In this document: positions 51,183 through 59,076 of the stretch, piece after piece | Layout: each line of letters opens with the position of its first letter | How positions within the stretch are numbered: the first letter of the stretch is position 1 | Assembly: GCA_041391765.1 (NCBI GenBank) | Contig: JAWKNJ010000033.1 | Coordinates: 1 to 64,000, forward strand | Direction: 5' to 3' | From: SHAN690 sp041391765 | GTDB lineage: Bacteria > Bacteroidota > Bacteroidia > Flavobacteriales_G > Salibacteraceae | DNA: 64,000 nt | Notes under the pieces: generated by a model | The model's input: only the letters and a program-made list of their open reading frames with translations | The model's database searches: none | What the model was told of the DNA's origin: nothing | Program-made: the position numbers and the translations under genes

Positions 51183-52007
51183 TTAAAGTGTACTATTTCT
51201 TAAATTATCAACCTCGGCAGCTAAGGCTTGAACTTGCTCTACGGTGTATTTTTTGGCGTTTGATTTGATCGGTCCCAAAACAGGGCCGAGAGTTTTGATT
51301 CTCTCACCTAAAGCTGTCATTTCCTGGTTGTTCTTGAAAACAGCGCATAAGTGAACTATGCTTTCGTAGCTGTTTACCATTTCCCAAAAACCAATTTTTG
51401 TTTCATCGTCTTTTATATCAGTTTTTAAGGTGGCGGTAGCCAAATGCATTCCCTCAATCCATCCTCCGATGATCATAAACGTAGCATATTGGGCACGTTC
51501 GTCAGAGAACAATTGATCTTTTGCTTTTAGATAAGCTTTGGTAAGAAGTACTGATTTGTTGATAGTAGTATCATCGCTGGCCATTTTGCTCATCAGATTC
51601 TCATCAAATGCTTCGCCAACGCCCAAACTTTGCGCAGTGCTAACGAGTCCTTTCATTCGATCCATGGCGCTTTGGTTCTGTCCAAACATAGCGGCATAAA
51701 CCAAGTCACTGCCAATAGCTCCAATACCCATGGCTTGCTTACTCGAACCGCTGAAGCTCTTGCTTGGCGACATCATGGACGATTCGTTGAATGCGTAACC
51801 CATTTTATTCATGTGGTCATAAAGCTTCGCGGTTACCTCGATATTCGTTTTAACGATTCCAAGCTCTTCAAGATAACCTCTTGGAAGACTGTCCGCTTTT
51901 TCGAAGTTGTATTTGGGCCCTGTGTGTTCGGGTTCACCGCCTCCGCATGATGATAATGCTATGATCGATGCAATTCCGAGGAGTGAGAATAGGTTGGTGA
52001 TTTTCAT
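51183..52007 (-). CDS. Uncharacterised lipoprotein
   Basis: 274 residues. A type II signal peptide (IASIIALSSC, lipid on C21) is followed by GGGEPEHTG, a flexible linker, so the protein should sit on the outer or inner membrane. The rest is mostly helical with no motif I recognise; it includes GYAFNESSMMSPSKS, a small-residue stretch around GIGAIGSDLVYAAMFG, and a C-terminal helix. It is transcribed alone with a full promoter (52030-52061) and its own terminator. The function is unknown. Confidence 0.75.
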   Translation of the reverse strand: MKITNLFSLLGIASIIALSSCGGGEPEHTGPKYNFEKADSLPRGYLEELGIVKTNIEVTAKLYDHMNKMGYAFNESSMMSPSKSFSGSSKQAMGIGAIGSDLVYAAMFGQNQSAMDRMKGLVSTAQSLGVGEAFDENLMSKMASDDTTINKSVLLTKAYLKAKDQLFSDERAQYATFMIIGGWIEGMHLATATLKTDIKDDETKIGFWEMVNSYESIVHLCAVFKNNQEMTALGERIKTLGPVLGPIKSNAKKYTVEQVQALAAEVDNLRNSTL

Positions 52008-52029
52008 ATTGATTTGGTTCTGGGTGGCG

Positions 52030-52061
52030 CAAATCTAATCGGATCAATGAAACTGGCAAAA
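52030..52061 (-). promoter_or_regulatory. Full Bacteroidota-type promoter of the lipoprotein gene
   Basis: On the minus strand TTTTG (52057-52061), a 19-bp spacer and TAGATTTG (52030-52037) give the complete -33/-7 pattern. The leader would be about 16-20 bases. It is the best promoter in the window and supports the taxonomic call. Confidence 0.75.
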
Positions 52062-52107
52062 CCTGTGAAAACAACCTAACGAATCTATGAGCATATTGAT
52101 CCTCGGC

Positions 52108-52115
52108 TACTTTTG
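52108..52115 (+). promoter_or_regulatory. -7 box upstream of tgt
   Basis: TACTTTTG is an exact match to TAnnTTTG and ends five bases before the TTG start of tgt, so transcription would begin at the start codon. Confidence 0.5.
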
Positions 52116-52120
52116 CACCC

Positions 52121-53251
52121 TTGAAATTTGAACTTCAATCAACAGATCCCAATTCTTCCGCTCGTGCGGGAAAGCTTACAACAGGGCACGGTGACATATT
52201 GACACCGATTTTTATGCCTGTTGGAACAGTTGCTTCTGTGAAAACAGTTCACCAGCACGAATTGGCTGATGACATAAGAGCCCAAATTATCCTTGGCAAT
52301 ACTTATCATTTATACCTGCGACCTGGCATGGATGTGCTTGAACAAGCAGGAGGATTGCACAAGTTCATGAATTGGTCAAAGCCGATTCTAACCGATAGTG
52401 GGGGTTATCAAGTTTACAGTTTGGCGAATAATCGAAAGATCACAGAAGAAGGTGTGACTTTTCAGTCACACATTGATGGGTCATATCAGTATTTTACTCC
52501 CGAATTTGCTATGGATGTTCAGCGTCAAATCGGTGCTGACATCATTATGGCATTTGATGAATGCCCACCATATCCTTGCGAGAAGCCCTACGTTGAGGAG
52601 AGTATGAATCTTACGCATCGATGGTTAAAACGGTGTTGTGAGTGCTTTGACAATGCGGAGCCCATGTATGGATATTCCCAGACACTGTTCCCGATAGTTC
52701 AGGGTGGAACGTATAAAGATTTGAGAATAGCCTCGGCCGAGTTTATTGCAGCGCAAAATCGTCAAGGCAATGCAATAGGTGGATTGTCAGTTGGTGAACC
52801 GCATGAAATAATGTACGAAACCACTGAACTCGTTTGTGGTATCTTGCCAAAAGACAAGCCACGTTATTTGATGGGTGTTGGCACACCTGAGAATATTTTG
52901 GAATGCATTTCTCTTGGCATTGACATGTTTGACTGTGTGATGCCAACGCGCAATGCACGACACGGCATGCTATATACATGGGATGGAATTCTCAACATCA
53001 AGAATGAAAAGTGGAAGAATGATTTTTCAGAATTGGATCCGTTGGGTAGATCATATGTAGATCATGAATATAGCAGAGCCTACGTCCGTCATTTATTCTC
53101 AAGCAAGGAAATGCTGGGGCCACAGATCGCTAGTATTCACAACTTGGCATTTTACCTTGACCTTGTCACCGAAGCTCGAAAGCATATCATTGCCGGAGAT
53201 TTCAACGACTGGAAATCCTCTGTGATTCCTTCCATCAGCCGCAGGATATGA
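52121..53251 (+). CDS. tgt: tRNA-guanine transglycosylase
   Basis: 376 residues. It exchanges guanine 34 for preQ1 in queuosine tRNAs. The start is a TTG at 52121: MKFELQSTDPNSSARAGKL is the normal family N-terminus and no ATG is near. Motifs: LGNTYHLYLRPG, LTDSGGYQVYSL (catalytic aspartate), MAFDECPPYP, GGLSVGEP, YLMGVGTPENILE and the nucleophile region DMFDCVMPTRNARHG. The zinc site usually built by CxCxxC plus Cys/His near the C-terminus is not evident; the tail region reads SELDPLGRSYVDHEYSRAYVRH instead, split here at family positions. The gene overlaps lptF/G by four bases. Confidence 0.95.
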   Translation: MKFELQSTDPNSSARAGKLTTGHGDILTPIFMPVGTVASVKTVHQHELADDIRAQIILGNTYHLYLRPGMDVLEQAGGLHKFMNWSKPILTDSGGYQVYSLANNRKITEEGVTFQSHIDGSYQYFTPEFAMDVQRQIGADIIMAFDECPPYPCEKPYVEESMNLTHRWLKRCCECFDNAEPMYGYSQTLFPIVQGGTYKDLRIASAEFIAAQNRQGNAIGGLSVGEPHEIMYETTELVCGILPKDKPRYLMGVGTPENILECISLGIDMFDCVMPTRNARHGMLYTWDGILNIKNEKWKNDFSELDPLGRSYVDHEYSRAYVRHLFSSKEMLGPQIASIHNLAFYLDLVTEARKHIIAGDFNDWKSSVIPSISRRI

Positions 53252-54327
53252 TAAAGAAGATCGATCTGTACATTATCAAGCGATTCCTATTGACGTTCTT
53301 CTTCATATTAGGGCTAATCATGTCTATTGCAATCATTTTCGATGTGAGCGAACAGATTGATGACTTGATCAAGAATGATGCACCCGTCTGGGGAACGATC
53401 ACCAGATATTACCTAAACTTCATGTTGTTTTATGGCAATCTGTTCAGTCCGTTACTCATCTTTTTGGCTGTGATATTCTTCACCTCACAAATGGCAAGCA
53501 GAACGGAGATCGTTGCTATCCTGAGTAGCGGAGTAAGTTTTAATCGATTGATGTGGCCATATTTTGTTAGTGCTACGATTCTGGCGGCTGGTTCATATTA
53601 CCTAAATAATTATTTAGTGCCAGTTGCGAATAGAACCAGAATTGAATTTGAGAGCGAGTACATCCATACCTTCAAAAGGTCATTACATCAAAGCATCCAC
53701 AAGCAGGTTCGGCCAGGTGAGATGATGTATTTTGATAAATTCAATCGAACAAAGAATGCCGGCTATTCATTCACCTATGAAGTTTGGGATGGGATTGATT
53801 TAAAGTCAAAACTCTTTGCAAACTATGTGAGCTGGGACAGTATAGGTCTAAAGTGGCATTTGGAAAATTACTACATACGGGAATACACTGAAGAAGGAGA
53901 AAAGATCGCAAGCGGGGCAGCAATAGATACGATATTTCCATTTTCTCCTGAAGAGTTTGGCGGAAGGGTGGAAGACACGCAAATGATGGATGTGGACGAA
54001 TTGGATAATTTCATTGCAGAACAGCAACTGAAAGGCTCAAGCAATATTCCATATTACTTGATTGAAAAACATAGCCGCAATGCATTGCCATTTTCGACAT
54101 ACATTCTAACGATCATTGGAGTGTCTATGAGCAGCAGGAAGGTGAGGGGAGGACTGGGGGCTCATATTGCTGCCGGTTTAACGTTGGCAGTAACGTATAT
54201 TCTTGCCATGAAGGTGAGCACCGTCTACGCCACGAATGCTGGATTGGATCCATTGATTGCCGTGTGGATTCCAAATGTACTTTTTGGAATTCTTGCATTA
54301 GTTCTGTTCATGCGAGCTCCGAAGTAA
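53248..54327 (+). CDS. LptF/LptG family permease
   Basis: 359 residues. It is a YjgP/YjgQ membrane subunit of the lipopolysaccharide export ABC complex (LptB2FG). N-terminal DLYIIKRFLLTFFFILGL and VSEQIDDL are typical, followed by three membrane segments, a periplasmic beta-jellyroll domain (about 135-260) and three more C-terminal segments (FSTYILTIIGVSMSSRKVRGG; VWIPNVLFGILALVLFM). The start overlaps the tgt stop (ATGA), so the pair is translated together. Which of F or G it is cannot be told. Confidence 0.92.
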   Translation: MIKKIDLYIIKRFLLTFFFILGLIMSIAIIFDVSEQIDDLIKNDAPVWGTITRYYLNFMLFYGNLFSPLLIFLAVIFFTSQMASRTEIVAILSSGVSFNRLMWPYFVSATILAAGSYYLNNYLVPVANRTRIEFESEYIHTFKRSLHQSIHKQVRPGEMMYFDKFNRTKNAGYSFTYEVWDGIDLKSKLFANYVSWDSIGLKWHLENYYIREYTEEGEKIASGAAIDTIFPFSPEEFGGRVEDTQMMDVDELDNFIAEQQLKGSSNIPYYLIEKHSRNALPFSTYILTIIGVSMSSRKVRGGLGAHIAAGLTLAVTYILAMKVSTVYATNAGLDPLIAVWIPNVLFGILALVLFMRAPK

Positions 54328-55770
54328 CTATTCCGGTTTCTTCGCTATGTACAGTAAATTTCCATCCTGCTTTGATTCTAATACTTCTCCTGAACGATGT
54401 GAATATCCAACCGGTGTGATTGACTTTAGTTCAAATCCCACCTCAGAAAGAAGTGATTTAACTTCGCTTGGGTCGAAGTAATGAACGAAAGCACGCTCCT
54501 TGAATCCATTCTTTCGATAAAAAACATCTCCGGGTTCATACCCGTATTCGTCCAATCTATGAGATTCGAATGCCTCGAGGGCAGTTGGACCCCATTCATG
54601 TTTGTTGTATCGGTTGAAAACATCGAAACAGAAAATCCCACCGGATCGAAGTCTATCAAATGCCTTTTGAATAATCTTTAATCGCAATTCAGCGCTTGGT
54701 ACGTGTCCAAAGGCATAGAGAAATGTAATGGCATCAAACTCGCAGTGAGCAAAGCGCTGAGATGTGATCCAGTCTTCATTATGAGCTTCAATTCCGCGTT
54801 GGAGAGCCTCCGAACACATTTTCTCGCTTATATCGATTCCGTCTATGATATATTCAATGCTGGTTAGTGATCGAATTTTAAGTGCCCGTCTTCCAGTTCC
54901 GCAGGCAACGTCAAGTACGTGATGGACTCTTGTTAACGATGAAATGTTTTTCGCAACCAGTTTGTCGATTGTTTCAATATAACTTTTCCGCTTAGGTAGA
55001 TTGTAGTCATAGAAGTCATAGCGAGCTGCCTGTTCGCTGAAGTATCGGGCGTTCATACGATTGATACGCTTTGAAGTTGGCTTTGGTATTACATTGGAGA
55101 TGATATGGCTCTTGTTTGCGTGAACCTGATCGAACGGAACAAACTCAAAGGCATTTTCTCTAACTTCTAAAAAGTGTCCCTTTGTTTCTGACCAGCTGGC
55201 TGTTTCTGCCTGATCGCTTAAAATACCGATGCTACCCTGTTCCAAGTCGAAAATTTTCATCCCTCCCAAGGTTTTTAAAGGGGGATAGTAAAAATGAACT
55301 GAAACGGCTCGTTCCTCCGGATTCGCATTTTTGATTTTATGTATGACACCGTCAGGCTCTGGGATTAACGCACCAACTCCGTAACGGTCAATCGCGAATT
55401 CTTCCAGGTTGTTATCCTTTAGTCGATAAGAAATATTATCGATTTCGCCTTCAAGCACCAAAACATATCCGAACAAGCCTTCATGATGATGAATGCCACT
55501 TTCCGAACCTCCTGGCCAGTTGATCAAGACGCATTCGAACGGATCCAATGTGAAAATAGTGCGACCATAGTCTCCGCTAATAGTTGGCTCAGCGAGCTCA
55601 CCTTCATAGTCATACTCGGTGAGAGAAAACTGTTCAATAAAGTTCTTGAGCGATTCAAATGATGGTGCGGACTGCGACTTAATCGCTTCTATTACTTTCT
55701 TCATATCAGAGTGTGGGGGTAATTGTGGATTGCCGAAAATATAAATCAAAGAATCAAAGTGCATTTCCAC
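54328..55770 (-). CDS. Cysteine-dioxygenase-like cupin fused to a class I SAM methyltransferase
   Basis: 480 residues in one chain. The N-terminal half (about 40-190) matches thiol dioxygenases of the cysteine dioxygenase (CDO) family. Iron ligands would be H94, H96 (IHHHEG) and H144 (GVIHKIKN). The substrate arginine is R70 in DYGRTIF, with Y68 before it, and the catalytic tyrosine is Y161 in VHFYYPP. The cysteine that forms the Cys-Tyr crosslink in mammalian CDO is G101 here, as in many bacterial members. After a linker (about 205-245) comes a methyltransferase with motif I VLDVACGTGRRALKI (285-299), GIDISEKM and RSGGIFCFDVFNR. The start may instead be the ATG at 55704 (MKKVIEAIKSQS). Neighbours give no pathway. 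The reaction is unknown; a thiol or sulfinate substrate is a guess. Confidence 0.85.
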   Translation of the reverse strand: MEMHFDSLIYIFGNPQLPPHSDMKKVIEAIKSQSAPSFESLKNFIEQFSLTEYDYEGELAEPTISGDYGRTIFTLDPFECVLINWPGGSESGIHHHEGLFGYVLVLEGEIDNISYRLKDNNLEEFAIDRYGVGALIPEPDGVIHKIKNANPEERAVSVHFYYPPLKTLGGMKIFDLEQGSIGILSDQAETASWSETKGHFLEVRENAFEFVPFDQVHANKSHIISNVIPKPTSKRINRMNARYFSEQAARYDFYDYNLPKRKSYIETIDKLVAKNISSLTRVHHVLDVACGTGRRALKIRSLTSIEYIIDGIDISEKMCSEALQRGIEAHNEDWITSQRFAHCEFDAITFLYAFGHVPSAELRLKIIQKAFDRLRSGGIFCFDVFNRYNKHEWGPTALEAFESHRLDEYGYEPGDVFYRKNGFKERAFVHYFDPSEVKSLLSEVGFELKSITPVGYSHRSGEVLESKQDGNLLYIAKKPE

Positions 55771-55798
55771 AAGGTTATATGAGGGTCAAGTGGGATAA

Positions 55799-55828
55799 TT
55801 GAGCATCGGATCATAACGCTTACATTGC
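55799..55828 (+). promoter_or_regulatory. Possible promoter of the DUF819 gene
   Basis: TTG (55799-55801), exactly 19 bp, then TACATTGC, which is close to but not a full match of TAnnTTTG. It ends seven bases before the ATG at 55836. Confidence 0.35.
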
Positions 55829-55835
55829 CCACCCT

Positions 55836-57224
55836 ATGCAAATTCATCAACCGCTGATTACGAATGATAGCGTAACCCTGGGAATACTCATGGGACTCCT
55901 CGGATTTATTTTTTATACATCAAGTATAAAGGTTGGTCCTTGGACCAGGTTTTACAAATACATCCCGGGTTTGTTACTATGTTATTTCTTACCCAGTGTA
56001 TTTACCAGCCTCGGAATCATTGCGCCTCAGTGGTATAATTTGGAAGATATTGCTGCTCATTTGAGTTCACTCGGACATGTTCTACCCGACAAATGGAGTG
56101 TGCGTGATTTGGAAGCCGGAGTATCACAATTAGGGTTGGTGAAAGATGACCTGAAACCGTTTTTGATTCAGTCGAAGCTTTACTTCGTTGCATCTCGCTA
56201 TTTCCTTCCGGCAGCACTAATCCTCTTAACACTGAGCATCAGTCTTAAAGAATTGGCCAAACTCGGATTTAAGCCCGTAGCCATGTTTTTGACTGGGACA
56301 GTTGGAGTGATTATCGGTGGGCCGCTTGCAATCCTTGCTGTTTCTGCAATTTCACCAGAAGTTGTAGGTGGTGAAGGCCCTGAAGCCGTTTGGCGTGGAA
56401 TGACCACTATTGCTGGCAGTTGGATTGGTGGGGGAGCCAATCAGGCAGCAATGTTTGAAGTATTCAAACCAAGTTCGAAGCTCTATTCCGTAATGATCAC
56501 CGTAGATGTGATCGTGGCTGAAATTTGGATGGCATTTTTACTTTTTGGAGTGGGAAAATCTGATCAAATTGATCGATGGTTAAAGGCAGATGCATCAAGC
56601 GTGACGGCTTTGAAAAACAAAATGCATGAATTCAGCCAGAAGATAGCGCGCATTCCGTCTATGTCGGATATGATTATCATCTTGGCCTTGGCCCTTGTTC
56701 CAACCTCTATTTCTCATTGGATGGCGGATGGTATTGCTCCATTCATAAGTGAAAACTATCCAGCGCTGAAGCAATTTAGTTTGGATTCACAATTCTTCTG
56801 GCTCATTGTGTTGGCAACAACATTCGGGCTGACTATGAGCTTCACAAAGCTGAAGAACTATGAAGGCGCTGGAGCCTCAAAAATCGGTGGTGTTTTTATT
56901 TACTTTTTGGTGGCCACCATTGGAATGAAGATGAATGTGCTGGAAATCTTTGATAATCCGGGAATCTTCTTGGTTGGAATACTGTGGATGGCCATTCACG
57001 TGGCCTTGATGTTTCTGGTAGCCAAGGTGATCAAGGCACCATTTTTCTTTTTGGCTGTTGGCTCAAAAGCGAATATTGGCGGAGCCGCATCAGCTCCGGT
57101 TGTGGCAGCAGCATTCCATCCCTCACTTGCTCCTGTTGGTGTAATTCTGGCAGTTTTGGGATATGCGTTGGGAACATATGGAGCATACGTGTGCGGGTTA
57201 CTGTTGCAGATGTTAGCGCACTAA
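55836..57224 (+). CDS. DUF819 family integral membrane protein
   Basis: 462 residues with about a dozen hydrophobic segments. Characteristic parts: WTRFYKYIPGLLLCYFLPS near the N-terminus, GTVGVIIGGPLAIL, GSWIGGGANQAAM (glycine-rich conserved loop), and KANIGGAASAPVVAAAFHPS in the C-terminal half. The two GG-N/G loops in repeated halves suggest a carrier fold. No substrate is known for the family that I can name. It is divergent from the dioxygenase/methyltransferase gene. The stop overlaps the convergent J-protein gene by four bases. Confidence 0.85.
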   Translation: MQIHQPLITNDSVTLGILMGLLGFIFYTSSIKVGPWTRFYKYIPGLLLCYFLPSVFTSLGIIAPQWYNLEDIAAHLSSLGHVLPDKWSVRDLEAGVSQLGLVKDDLKPFLIQSKLYFVASRYFLPAALILLTLSISLKELAKLGFKPVAMFLTGTVGVIIGGPLAILAVSAISPEVVGGEGPEAVWRGMTTIAGSWIGGGANQAAMFEVFKPSSKLYSVMITVDVIVAEIWMAFLLFGVGKSDQIDRWLKADASSVTALKNKMHEFSQKIARIPSMSDMIIILALALVPTSISHWMADGIAPFISENYPALKQFSLDSQFFWLIVLATTFGLTMSFTKLKNYEGAGASKIGGVFIYFLVATIGMKMNVLEIFDNPGIFLVGILWMAIHVALMFLVAKVIKAPFFFLAVGSKANIGGAASAPVVAAAFHPSLAPVGVILAVLGYALGTYGAYVCGLLLQMLAH

Positions 57225-58078
57225 AAGATTATGTAGGCCACGATAAAAATGATGGAAGCATAGCGCGCAAATGCACCGGCTGAATAGAAAACTGCGCTTG
57301 GCCTATCCACATAAAAGATGAGCAACGGCACTCCAATAAAGATAAGGAAGAACAAGTAAGGTGGTTTGTTGAATGTATTCAATGTAAACTCCTTGAAGTT
57401 TTGATTCACAACGCACACCTTCGGGATATCCTGAAAAATTCGTGATTGAGCGAAGCTGATGTAAGAGTTCACGCTAATCATTCTTCCAGCTCCGTGATCC
57501 ACATTAATAACCCTCCCGTCATTGAACGTTAAATCATAGGAGGTAGTAGTGTTGAACCCAAGAATGTTAGTTGACACAGGCGTTTTACGCGAAACAAAGC
57601 CACGGTAAGCATCATTCACCAAAAAGGCATCTGCGAAAATCAGGATAAACATTGCCAAAGACAAATAGGTCATCACCATCGTCCATGGATAATATAATGA
57701 TTGCCGAAACCGAGCGTAAGCCTTCGCCTCTTTCTGAAGTTTGATTCGTTCGTATCGCTGAGCTTTTTCTCGAGCTTGCTTCATCGCTTCTTCGCGCGGA
57801 ATGCGAATACGATCTCTGTCACGCGAGTTTTTAACGGGACCTTTTTCGGCAGTTGGGTTAGTAGTAGTGTCCGCCCAGTTCCTTTCTGCTATGATAATTA
57901 TCTCATAAGCCTTTTGCACGTTTAGGAATTGCTCGCGTGCAGAATCAGAAGGGTTGATGTCAGGGTGGTATTTAAAAGCCATCTTGCGATACGCACGCTT
58001 AACCTCATCAGGACTGGCCGATGAGGTTAACCCCAGAATTTCATATGCCTTTGCGAATCGTTCCACTCTGATAGTCAA
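57221..58078 (-). CDS. Membrane J-domain (DnaJ-like) protein
   Basis: Up to 285 residues. The J domain is at the N-terminus (AYEILGLTSSASPDEVKRAY; HPD at 38-40), then a basic linker rich in R and K (about 85-125) and two or three membrane segments in the C-terminal half (around 132-150, 243-260 and 265-283). J domains stimulate the ATPase of DnaK-type Hsp70, here presumably at the inner membrane. The frame opens with TTG at 58078, but a near-consensus -7 box (TTCGTTTG) overlaps it, so GTG 58066 (residue 5) may be the true start. No zinc-finger or client domain of classical DnaJ is present. Confidence 0.85.
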   Translation of the reverse strand: MTIRVERFAKAYEILGLTSSASPDEVKRAYRKMAFKYHPDINPSDSAREQFLNVQKAYEIIIIAERNWADTTTNPTAEKGPVKNSRDRDRIRIPREEAMKQAREKAQRYERIKLQKEAKAYARFRQSLYYPWTMVMTYLSLAMFILIFADAFLVNDAYRGFVSRKTPVSTNILGFNTTTSYDLTFNDGRVINVDHGAGRMISVNSYISFAQSRIFQDIPKVCVVNQNFKEFTLNTFNKPPYLFFLIFIGVPLLIFYVDRPSAVFYSAGAFARYASIIFIVAYIIF

Positions 58079-58139
58079 ACGAATTTACGAGGTGAAGGGT
58101 TAGGCGCTAGTTATTCATCGGTTGCTTTTTCTTTGCAGA

Positions 58140-58670
58140 ATGTTTCAGAAGGGTGATAAAGTGAGACCCTTGAATGAACCGGGAGAAGGAACGGTGATTG
58201 ATGTTCAAGGAAGCAAAGTGATAGTAGATATGGAAGGGCTAACCTTCCACTTTGATGCGTTGGAATTAGTCAAAGTAGAGTTCGATTCGATGATCAAACC
58301 TTCGATGACTAAAGTTGATGTTAAAGCGGCCGATAAGCTTCGTTCAATTACGGCCAAGAAAGAGCTTGAGAAGTTTCAGACACCAAAGAATGTGGCCTAC
58401 GAGTTGGACCTGCACATACATGAATTGCTTGATCGATATGAATACATGACAAATGCACAAATACTCGATTATCAAATGAGTTGTTGCAAGCGGTTTTTAT
58501 CAGAGGCACGACAAAAAAAATGGAAAAAGGTCATTTTGATTCATGGGGTGGGTGAGGGCGTTTTGAAATCAGAAATCCATCATTGGCTGCATTCCTTAGA
58601 CAAAATTCAATTCCACGATGCACCTTACCGAACATACGGATATGGTGCTACGGAAGTAATCCTATACTGA
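58140..58670 (+). CDS. Smr-domain protein (MutS2 C-terminal type)
   Basis: About 176 residues from the ATG at 58140 (MFQKGDKVRPLNEPGEG); a TTG at 58122 is the extended alternative. The first 50 residues form a small beta domain like the one before Smr in MutS2. The Smr domain (about 95-176) has ELDLHIHELLDRYE and the GxG loop LIHGVGEGVLKSEI, followed by FHDAPYRTYGYGATEVIL. Smr domains bind or nick nucleic acids, and in bacteria some act in ribosome rescue or collided-ribosome cleavage. It ends six bases before the rnpB promoter. Confidence 0.9.
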   Translation: MFQKGDKVRPLNEPGEGTVIDVQGSKVIVDMEGLTFHFDALELVKVEFDSMIKPSMTKVDVKAADKLRSITAKKELEKFQTPKNVAYELDLHIHELLDRYEYMTNAQILDYQMSCCKRFLSEARQKKWKKVILIHGVGEGVLKSEIHHWLHSLDKIQFHDAPYRTYGYGATEVILY

Positions 58671-58676
58671 TTGCAT

Positions 58677-58684
58677 TAATTTTG
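58677..58684 (+). promoter_or_regulatory. -7 box of rnpB
   Basis: TAATTTTG matches TAnnTTTG and ends three bases before the predicted RNA 5' end, the usual distance to the start of transcription being a few bases. Confidence 0.55.
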
Positions 58685-58687
58685 CCC

Positions 58688-59023
58688 TGAAATCGTTCTG
58701 TCGCTGTCGCGCATTAGCGCGGTGGAGGAAAGTCCGGACAACATAGAGTAGCATGCCTCGAGAAATCGAGGGTGTCCGCGAGGGCATCAGAAAGTGCCAC
58801 AGAGAACAATACGCCTAAGTCGATTAATCGACCGGTAAGTGTGAAAACGTGAGGTAAGAGCTCACGCGCTGTCGTGGTGACACGACTTTGGGTAAACCTC
58901 TTGCGTTGCAAGACCATGTAAACCCGGGATTGAGGGCTGCTCGTCCGATCCGGGAGGGTAGGTTGCACAGATAAATGACAGAAGCCTGAGCAATCAGGAA
59001 CAGAATCCGGCTTATAGATTTCA
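58688..59023 (+). ncRNA. rnpB: RNase P RNA
   Basis: The catalytic RNA that matures tRNA 5' ends. It has the universal CR-I sequence GAGGAAAGTCCGGAC at 58725-58739 and the 3' ACAGAA...CCGGCTTA element around 59000-59014. Ends were placed by P1 pairing: TGAAATC (58688-58694) with GATTTCA (59017-59023). At about 336 nt it is of class A type. The conserved AGAAAGTGCCACAGAGAA and GGGTAAACCTC elements are present. Confidence 0.93.
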
Positions 59024-59058
59024 AAAAAAAAGCCCCGTGCCTAGGCACGGGGCTTTTT
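59024..59058. terminator. Bidirectional terminator between rnpB and the SprB-repeat gene
   Basis: A perfect hairpin GCCCCGTGC/GCACGGGGC (59032-59053) has an A run on the left and a T run on the right, so it can end rnpB on the plus strand and the long gene on the minus strand. Confidence 0.9.
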
Positions 59059-59076
59059 ACATATAGTTTAGGTTGG

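Noticed and set aside
58714..59048. Two short minus-strand frames
   Set aside because: They lie inside the RNase P RNA gene and its terminator.
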